Origin: Pseudacidovorax intermedius
GTDB taxonomy: Bacteria > Pseudomonadota > Gammaproteobacteria > Burkholderiales > Burkholderiaceae_C
Length of the DNA stretch: 64,000 nucleotides
NCBI RefSeq assembly: GCF_003350475.1
Contig: NZ_QQAV01000005.1
Coordinates: 62,001 to 126,000 of the forward strand
Direction: 5' to 3'
The position numbers and the translations under genes were made by a program. Numbering within the stretch: position 1 is the first letter of the stretch; each line of letters starts with the position of its first letter. Of this stretch, positions 58,649-64,000 are shown one piece after another. The notes beneath the pieces are model-generated. The model worked only from the letters and a program-made list of their open reading frames with translations. It had not been told where the DNA came from and searched no databases.

Positions 58649-59629
58649 ATGATCCATCGCCGGCACTGCCTGGCCACGCTGGGTGCGCTCGCTGCGGCCC
58701 CGTTCACGCCTGCCTTCGCGCAGGGCGCCTATCCCAACCGGGCGATCAAGCTTCTGGTGCCTTTTTCGGCCGGCGGCAGCCCGGACCTGCTGGCCCGCGT
58801 CATCGGCACGCAGCTGGGCCAGCAACTGGGTCAGGGCGTCATCGTCGACAACCGCCTGGGGGCCAACGGCATCGTGGCGGCCGAAGCGGTGGCGCGTTCC
58901 GCGCCCGACGGCTACACGCTGCTGGTGACCACCGGTTCGCAGGCCATCAACCCGAGCATCTACAAGAGCCTGCCCTACGACACGCTGGCCGACTTCGCGC
59001 CGGTCACGCTCTTCACGATCGCGCCGGCGCTGACGCTGGTGGTGGCGCCCGACTCGCCGTACAAGAATTTCGGCCAGTTTCTGGAGGCGGCACGCAAGGC
59101 CGATGCCCAGATCACCTATGGCTCGCCCGGCACCGGCAACACCCTGCACCTGGCCGGCGAGCTGCTCAACGAGACCGCCGGCACCCGCATGCTGCATGTG
59201 CCCTACAAGGGCGCGGCACCGGCGCTCAATGCCGTGATGAGCAAGGAGGTGACGGCCTGCTTCCTCAGCACCGCCGCGGCCACGATGGCGGTGAAGGCCG
59301 GGCAGGTCCGGCCGCTGGCCGTCACCAGTGCCAAGCGCATCGCGGCCTTTCCGGACGTGCCCGCCATGGCCGAGAGCGGCGTCGCAGGCATGGACTACAA
59401 CGGCGGCTGGGTCGGCCTGTTCGCGCCCGGCAAGACGCCCGAGGCCGTGGTACAGAAGCTGGCCGCCGAAGTGCAGCGCGCCATGCAGGTGCCGCAGGTC
59501 AAGGACAAGATGGTCGGCTGGGACAGCCCGCCGGCCACGCTGAGCACGCAGGAGTTCGCTGTCTTCTTCCGCCAGGAGATGGACAAGTTCGCCCGCATCG
59601 TCAAACAGGCCAACGTGCCGCTGCAGTAA
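58649..59629 (+). CDS. Bug/TctC-family periplasmic substrate-binding protein
   Basis: 326 residues. Signal peptide cut near PAFAQG. IKLLVPFSAGGSPDLLARVI, VDNRLGANGIVAAEAVARSA, VPYKGAAPALNAVMSKE. Close in layout to the gene at 57631 (both carry GAAPALNA) but with different ligand-loop residues, so probably a tandem duplication with altered binding. GGAGACA precedes the start. Confidence 0.92.
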   Translation: MIHRRHCLATLGALAAAPFTPAFAQGAYPNRAIKLLVPFSAGGSPDLLARVIGTQLGQQLGQGVIVDNRLGANGIVAAEAVARSAPDGYTLLVTTGSQAINPSIYKSLPYDTLADFAPVTLFTIAPALTLVVAPDSPYKNFGQFLEAARKADAQITYGSPGTGNTLHLAGELLNETAGTRMLHVPYKGAAPALNAVMSKEVTACFLSTAAATMAVKAGQVRPLAVTSAKRIAAFPDVPAMAESGVAGMDYNGGWVGLFAPGKTPEAVVQKLAAEVQRAMQVPQVKDKMVGWDSPPATLSTQEFAVFFRQEMDKFARIVKQANVPLQ

Positions 59630-59648
59630 GAAAAGGAGCCCGAGGAGG

Positions 59649-61367
59649 ATGAGCGCCATGCCCAATCTGGAAACCCGCACCACCGTCGAGAACGGCCTGG
59701 TGTTCATGCGTGACGTGGCCGTGACCATGTCCGACGGCGTGACGCTGCGCGCCAACGTGTTCCGCCCCGAGGCGCCCGGCCGCTATCCCGTGGTGATGGC
59801 CATGGGCGCCTACGGCAAGGACGTGCACTTCGAAGACGCCTTCAACCCGCAGTGGCAGGTGCTCAAGCGCATCTACCCGGGCCTGGACACCGAGGGCAGC
59901 ACCGGCCGCTACCTGCGCTGGGAAGTGGTGGACCCGGAACGCTGGGTGCCCGAAGGCTTCGTGGTCATCCAGGTCGACTCGCGCGGCACCGGCCGGTCTG
60001 AGGGCTACCTGGACCCTTTCGGCCCGGTGGAGACGCGCGACTTCTACGAATGGATCGAATGGGCCGGCACGCAGCCGTGGAGCAACGGCAAGGTGGGGCT
60101 CATCGGCGTGTCGTACCTGGCCATCAAGCAGTGGCAGGTCGCGGCTTTGCGGCCACCGCACCTGGCGGCCATCGTGCCGTGGGAGGGCTCCAGCGAGTTC
60201 TACCGCGACGGCGGCCACCACGGAGGCATTTTGAGCAACAGCTTCACCTTCGAATGGTGGCCGCGCCAGGTGCTGGCCAACCAGTACGGCAGTGGCAAGA
60301 GCACGCACCGCGACCGGCTCACGGGCGAACGCACCACCGGCCCCGCGCTGTCGGACGAACTGCTGGAAGGCAGCCGCGCCGACCATCCCAACGACCGCCT
60401 CTCGCACCCGCTGGACGACGCCTGGAACCGTGCCCGCGCGGCCAACCTGCCGGCCATCGAGGTGCCGCTGCTGTCCGCCGCCAACTGGGGCGGCCCGGGC
60501 ATGCACCTGCGTGGCAACTTCGAAGGCTGGCTGCGTGCCGGGTCGCGGCAGAAGTGGCTCTTCGCGCACATCGGCACGCACTACGAAAGCTTCTACCTGC
60601 CGCACTACGTGGCCATCCAGCAGCGCTTCTTCAAGCACTTCCTGGCGGGCGAGGACAACGGCTGGGACCGCGAGCCGCCTGTGCAACTCGCCATCCGTCA
60701 TGCCGATGGCACGGCCGAGATGCGAACGGAGCAGGAATGGCCGCTCGCGTGCACCGCCTGGACGCCCTTCCACCTGGACGCCGCCGACGGCTCGCTGGGC
60801 GACGTGCCGCCGCGCGGCGCCGGCCGGGCCAGTTTCGAAGCCATGGGCGAAGGCCTGAGCTTTTCGACCGCGCCCTTCGCGCAGGACACCGAGTTCACCG
60901 GCCCGGCCGTGCTGCGGCTGTGGGTCTCGTCCAGTACCACCGATGCCGACCTGTTCGTCGTACTGCGCGTCTTCGATCCGGACGGGCAGGAGATGAGCTA
61001 CGTGGGCGCGCACGAGCGCGTGCCCATGGCCATGGGCTGGCTGCGTGCCTCGCACCGCAAGCTGGACCCGGCGCGCAGCCTGCCCTGGCGGCCCTGGCAT
61101 GCCCATGACGAGGTGCAGAAGCTCGTGCCCGGCGAGGCCTATCCGGTGGAGGTGGAGATCTGGCCCACCTGCCTGGTCTTTCCCAAGGGCTGGCGTCTTG
61201 TGCTCACGGTACAGGGCCACGATTTCATCGTGACCCCGCCCGGTCGCATGCGCCATGACCATCCCGAGGACCGGCCTGTGGCGGAGTTCGGCGGCGTGAC
61301 CACGGTCCTCACGGGTGGCGACCACGACAGCCGACTGCTGATGCCGCTGATTCCGGCGCGACGCTAG
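59649..61367 (+). CDS. CocE/NonD-family hydrolase (X-Pro dipeptidyl-peptidase-like)
   Basis: 572 residues. The alpha/beta-hydrolase domain carries the nucleophile elbow GVSYLAIKQ with S155, and a C-terminal jelly-roll domain (GPAVLRLWVSSSTTDADLFV, LTVQGHDFIVTPPGRM) as in CocE and S15 peptidases. It hydrolyses esters or amides, e.g. cocaine-type esters or beta-lactam-like acyl groups. Two starts are possible: ATG 59649 and 59658, both after AGGAG-type sites. No signal peptide. Confidence 0.9.
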   Translation: MSAMPNLETRTTVENGLVFMRDVAVTMSDGVTLRANVFRPEAPGRYPVVMAMGAYGKDVHFEDAFNPQWQVLKRIYPGLDTEGSTGRYLRWEVVDPERWVPEGFVVIQVDSRGTGRSEGYLDPFGPVETRDFYEWIEWAGTQPWSNGKVGLIGVSYLAIKQWQVAALRPPHLAAIVPWEGSSEFYRDGGHHGGILSNSFTFEWWPRQVLANQYGSGKSTHRDRLTGERTTGPALSDELLEGSRADHPNDRLSHPLDDAWNRARAANLPAIEVPLLSAANWGGPGMHLRGNFEGWLRAGSRQKWLFAHIGTHYESFYLPHYVAIQQRFFKHFLAGEDNGWDREPPVQLAIRHADGTAEMRTEQEWPLACTAWTPFHLDAADGSLGDVPPRGAGRASFEAMGEGLSFSTAPFAQDTEFTGPAVLRLWVSSSTTDADLFVVLRVFDPDGQEMSYVGAHERVPMAMGWLRASHRKLDPARSLPWRPWHAHDEVQKLVPGEAYPVEVEIWPTCLVFPKGWRLVLTVQGHDFIVTPPGRMRHDHPEDRPVAEFGGVTTVLTGGDHDSRLLMPLIPARR

Positions 61368-61380
61368 GGCCGCGAGGCTT

Positions 61381-61611
61381 TCAATCCCGTTGGCTGGCGC
61401 ATTGGCCGTTCGGCTTGCGATAGCCGGGCCCGCCGCGCGAGCCGCAGCCCCCGCTGCCACCCCCGCCCCCAACCCCGCCTGCACCGCCCCTGTAGGTCGC
61501 GTGGCGGCTGCCGGACGAGTGACCCCCACGTCGGCCTCGCGCGTTGGCGTTGGCGCCCACACCCCCGAAGAGGGTGGCAATCAAAACTGCTCCCAGCAAT
61601 CGGCGCTTCAT
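61381..61611 (-). CDS. Small Gly-rich secreted protein
   Basis: 76 residues. Signal peptide MKRRLLGAVLIATLFGGVGA ends near NANA; the mature part is Gly/Ser/Arg-rich and ends in the recurrent motif PGYRKPNGQC followed by ASQRD, seen in small exported proteins of proteobacteria. Two cysteines. Its ATG overlaps the stop of the next small gene by four bases. Function unknown. Confidence 0.65.
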   Translation of the reverse strand: MKRRLLGAVLIATLFGGVGANANARGRRGGHSSGSRHATYRGGAGGVGGGGGSGGCGSRGGPGYRKPNGQCASQRD

Positions 61612-61862
61612 GGCTTGCGTGTCCCTTCCTTGCCGGTGTGGGGATTGACGTTGCCTTTGGTGCTCCAGTTGTCCAGCTTGGTCTGGTTCGGATTGGTGGC
61701 ATGGCTGGGCGCGACGTGGGTTCCGTCGTGCCGGGTGTAGCCGCTCACCGAATGGCTGCCCGAATGAAGGCCGCCGCCGCTGCTGTGCCCTCCGCCTCCG
61801 CCCTTGGCAGCCGCGGCGACACACAGCGACAAGGCTGCGGCCAGGATCATTGCTTTCCTCAT
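61608..61862 (-). CDS. Small secreted protein with WSTKGNVNPHTGK motif
   Basis: 84 residues. Signal peptide MRKAMILAAALSLCVAAAA, then a Gly/Ser/His linker and the motif VSGYTRHDGTHVAPSHATNP, DNWSTKGNVNPHTGKEGTRK, which recurs at the end of many small exported bacterial proteins of unknown role. Followed in the same transcript by the Gly-rich protein. The neighbouring predicted propeller gene runs the other way; start region is AT-richer than the rest. Confidence 0.7.
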   Translation of the reverse strand: MRKAMILAAALSLCVAAAAKGGGGGHSSGGGLHSGSHSVSGYTRHDGTHVAPSHATNPNQTKLDNWSTKGNVNPHTGKEGTRKP

Positions 61863-62066
61863 GTGCCTGTCTCCTCTCGCGCCGGGTTCGGCGCAACGGG
61901 ATGCTGCACTTAAGCATTTGGCAATACAAGTCAACATTCGGCCGTTTGGTCTAAGGGGTTTGCCGAGGCCGGGGTGAGGGACGGCGCGGCATGGCGCTTT
62001 GAACCCGCCGCGACCCGGGTGGAATCTCCAAGTGGAAAACATTTCCTCTTTGGATAGAGTGCACGC

Positions 62067-63530
62067 ATGCATGCGTTCACGCCCTCCCCTTTTCTCTATG
62101 CCTGCCGTCTGGCGCTGTCGCTGGCGGCCGTCGCGACGCTGTCCCTCGGCACGGCCATGGCTCAGCCGGCAGCGGCCGCCGACCCCGACCGCACCGTTCT
62201 GCCAGAGCAGCGCGCGCGCCTCGCCTTCGTCTCGCCCACACAGCTCACGCCGCTGGGTGAGCGCCGTGCGGTCTTCACCGCGGTGCATGCGCTCAGCGGC
62301 CAGGAGCTGTGGATCACCGACGGCACGGCCGGCGGCACGCGCCTGCTCAAGGACATCCTTCCGGGCTTCCGCGGTGCCTATCCCTCCAGCCTGACGCCAT
62401 ACCGGGGCCGCATCTATTTCGCCGCGACCGACGGTGAGCACGGCGTGCAGCTTTGGCGCACCGATGGCACCGAGCGCGGCACGGTGGCGGTCACCCGACT
62501 GCCCGGCGCGCCCGGCAGCGATGGCGCCTTGCCGGCCGAGCTGACGGTCTTCAAGGACGCGCTCTATTTCGTCGCCAAGGAGCCGGACGGCGGCTTCCAG
62601 CTCTGGAAGACGCAGGGCACGGCCCAGAACACGGTGCGCGTCGCCGCCATCGCGCCGGGGTCACGGGCCCTGGTGCGGCAGCTCACCGTGGTGGGCGACC
62701 GGCTCTTCTTCACCGCCACCACGGCCGAGCATGGCCATGAACTCTGGGTGAGCGATGGCAGTGCCAAGGGCACCCGGCTTGTGAAGGATGTCAGAGCCGG
62801 GCCCGAGGACGGCGGCATCGCGCGCCTGACGGCCGTGGGGCGGCAGCTGTACTTCACCGCCAACGACGGCCAGCACGGCACCGAGTTGTGGACGAGCGAT
62901 GGCACGGCGGAGGGCACGCGCCTGGTGAAGGACGTGCGGGCCGGCGACGCCGCGTCGCAACCGCGGCACCTGACGGCGATGAAGGGCGTGTTGTACTTCG
63001 CGGCCGACGACGGCCGCCATGGCATCGAGCTGTGGCGCAGCGACGGCACGACCGAAGGCACGCGCCTGGTCAAGGACATCCAGCACGGGCCGCGCGGCAG
63101 CCTGTCGAGCCCCATGGCCGTGATGAACGGGCGGCTCTACTTCGCGGCCACCGATGGGGAGTCCGGGGCCGAGCTGTGGAGCTCGGACGGCACGGAGGCT
63201 GGCACGCGGCGCGTGGCCGACATTGCCGCGGGCGCATCGAGCGCGACACCCTCGCGCTTCGAGGTGGCGGCGGGCCGGCTGTGGTTTTCGGCCGGCGATG
63301 CCATGCATGGCGTGGAGCCCTGGTCCACCGACGGCACGGCCGCCGGCACGCGCCGCATGGCCGACGTGGTGCCCGGCGCGGCGCATTCGATGCCGGTCGG
63401 CTTCACTGCAGTCGGCGATGCCGTCCTGTTCACCGCCGACGATGGCCACGGCAACGAGCGCCTGTGGCGCATCGACCGCGCCGGCCGGCTCAGCCTGCTG
63501 GGCGATCCGCTTCAGCAGCGGCTGCGCTGA
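62067..63530 (+). CDS. Exported ELWxTDGT-repeat beta-propeller protein
   Basis: 487 residues. A long N-terminal signal segment (ACRLALSLAAVATLSLGTAM, cut near AMAQP or AAAADP) is followed by eight repeats from residue 80. Each repeat is 47-50 residues and most are exactly 48, reading ELWxxDGTxxGTRLVKDI then xRLYFxAxDGxHG. Eight units fit an eight-bladed predicted propeller, with RLWRIDR closing. The repeats occur in surface or secreted proteins of many bacteria. Role unknown; may bind sugars or protein partners. Confidence 0.85.
   Translation: MHAFTPSPFLYACRLALSLAAVATLSLGTAMAQPAAAADPDRTVLPEQRARLAFVSPTQLTPLGERRAVFTAVHALSGQELWITDGTAGGTRLLKDILPGFRGAYPSSLTPYRGRIYFAATDGEHGVQLWRTDGTERGTVAVTRLPGAPGSDGALPAELTVFKDALYFVAKEPDGGFQLWKTQGTAQNTVRVAAIAPGSRALVRQLTVVGDRLFFTATTAEHGHELWVSDGSAKGTRLVKDVRAGPEDGGIARLTAVGRQLYFTANDGQHGTELWTSDGTAEGTRLVKDVRAGDAASQPRHLTAMKGVLYFAADDGRHGIELWRSDGTTEGTRLVKDIQHGPRGSLSSPMAVMNGRLYFAATDGESGAELWSSDGTEAGTRRVADIAAGASSATPSRFEVAAGRLWFSAGDAMHGVEPWSTDGTAAGTRRMADVVPGAAHSMPVGFTAVGDAVLFTADDGHGNERLWRIDRAGRLSLLGDPLQQRLR
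62304..63458 (+). repeat. Eight tandem protein repeats of about 144 bp within the predicted propeller gene
   Basis: The repeats start at each [EQ][LP]W motif with periods of 48, 50, 47 and then 48 residues five times. Codon-level identity between units is only moderate, so this is an old protein repeat rather than a recent DNA expansion. Confidence 0.8.
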
Positions 63531-63538
63531 GCACGCGG

Positions 63539-64000
63539 CTAACTGCCGCTGGACGCATAGCGGCGCAGGCCCAGGCGCCACACGCCGAACGCGAGCCCCA
63601 GAAAGACAAAGCCCGCCAGGGGCGAGACGGCGCCCACCCAGGCGGGCGCGCCCAGCGGATCGGCGCGGCCCAGGACCCACAGCGCCGGGTAGTAGGCCAC
63701 GCAGGCCAGCGGCACGCCGAAGGTGAGCAGGCGCCTGAACCACCGCGCGTACAGCGCCATGGGGTACTGCCCCGCCTCCACGCCGCCGTAGGTGAACACG
63801 TTGGCGATCTCCAGGCTTTCCACCGTCCAGAAGGCGAGCGCGCCCTGCAGCACCAGGATGCCCAGGAACAGCGCCACGCCGCCCGCGACCGCGAACACGG
63901 CCACCGCGATGGCGGCCGGCGTCCAGTCGATGCCCGCCTGCACGCTGCCGAAGGCCAGCACCAGCCCGGCCTGCAGCAGACGGCCCAGTCGGCTCAGCCG
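63539..64000 (-). CDS. ABC-2 family permease (ABC2_membrane_6 / DUF990), cut at the right edge
   Basis: The frame is open to base 64000, so the N-terminus is missing; 153 residues are visible. Membrane helices include ALFLGILVLQGALAFWTVES, TYGGVEAGQYPMALYARWFR (a typical DUF990 loop), LTFGVPLACVAYYPALWVLG and SPLAGFVFLGLAFGVWRLGL. The family forms export-type ABC complexes with a second DUF990 permease and an ATPase expected just beyond the edge. Substrate unknown. Confidence 0.8.
   Translation of the reverse strand, partial: RLSRLGRLLQAGLVLAFGSVQAGIDWTPAAIAVAVFAVAGGVALFLGILVLQGALAFWTVESLEIANVFTYGGVEAGQYPMALYARWFRRLLTFGVPLACVAYYPALWVLGRADPLGAPAWVGAVSPLAGFVFLGLAFGVWRLGLRRYASSGS

Noticed and set aside
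62304-63458. Regular ~144-bp spacing as a CRISPR array or satellite
   Set aside because: The repeats are conserved at protein level only and are in frame within one gene.

Overview
The window is about 70% GC with dense, mostly operonic genes. It carries six orphan Bug/TctC-type periplasmic binding proteins, several acyl-CoA catabolic genes, IclR/GntR/LysR/MarR/AraC regulators and GGAGACA-like ribosome binding sites. This points to the order Burkholderiales (beta-proteobacteria), most likely a Comamonadaceae- or Alcaligenaceae-like soil or water chemoorganotroph. No rRNA, tRNA, CRISPR array, insertion sequence or phage gene was seen.

Left edge (1-3454, minus strand): a clearly lower-GC operon of three glycan genes. 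They are a GT32-like glycosyltransferase, a very unusual single polypeptide joining a GT25 glycosyltransferase, a sulfotransferase-like P-loop domain and a GH16 glycosidase/transglycosylase domain, and the start of a CmcH/NodU-type carbamoyltransferase that runs off the left edge. It borders a broken histidine kinase C-terminus (3698-3856) and looks like a horizontally acquired surface-glycan island. I consider it the most novel part of the window.

4064-10073: a tandem universal stress protein, then LysR, type I sulfatase, FAD-linked D-2-hydroxyacid dehydrogenase and Bug protein, which reads as a catabolic operon for a sulfate ester. 10110-12203: M16 protease, XRE regulator and MarR regulator. 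12293-19298 (plus): alpha/beta hydrolase, RidA-like protein, Bug, acyl-CoA ligase, PaaI thioesterase, Bug, dienoyl-CoA-reductase-like SDR and a half-size hotdog protein. 19418-30870 (minus): a beta-oxidation operon with two acyl-CoA dehydrogenases, ligase, crotonase, SDR, split MaoC pair, SCP2-type thiolase, Bug, an AraC regulator and a CaiB-type CoA transferase.

30960-41669: small DUF3606 and membrane proteins, an SDR-GH15 glucoamylase pair, then an IclR-centred divergent cluster (VOC protein and SMP-30 lactonase on one side; barrel protein, GMC oxidoreductase, TRAP binding protein and SDR on the other). A ~165-bp imperfect palindrome lies between GH15 and the VOC gene. 41677-46109: PutA and its divergent Lrp-type regulator. 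46150-48046: FGE-like lipoprotein without catalytic cysteines, PCuAC copper chaperone, Dabb protein.

47750-55020: a split branched-chain-type ABC uptake system. SDR, LivG, LivF and a fused LivH-LivM lie on minus; cupin, binding protein and IclR lie on plus; an operator-promoter region sits between them. 55051-61367: GntR regulator divergent from FAH-family hydrolase, NodB-like deacetylase, two Bug proteins and a CocE-type hydrolase. 61381-64000: two overlapping small Gly-rich secreted proteins, an eight-repeat ELWxTDGT predicted propeller, and a partial ABC-2 permease cut by the right edge.
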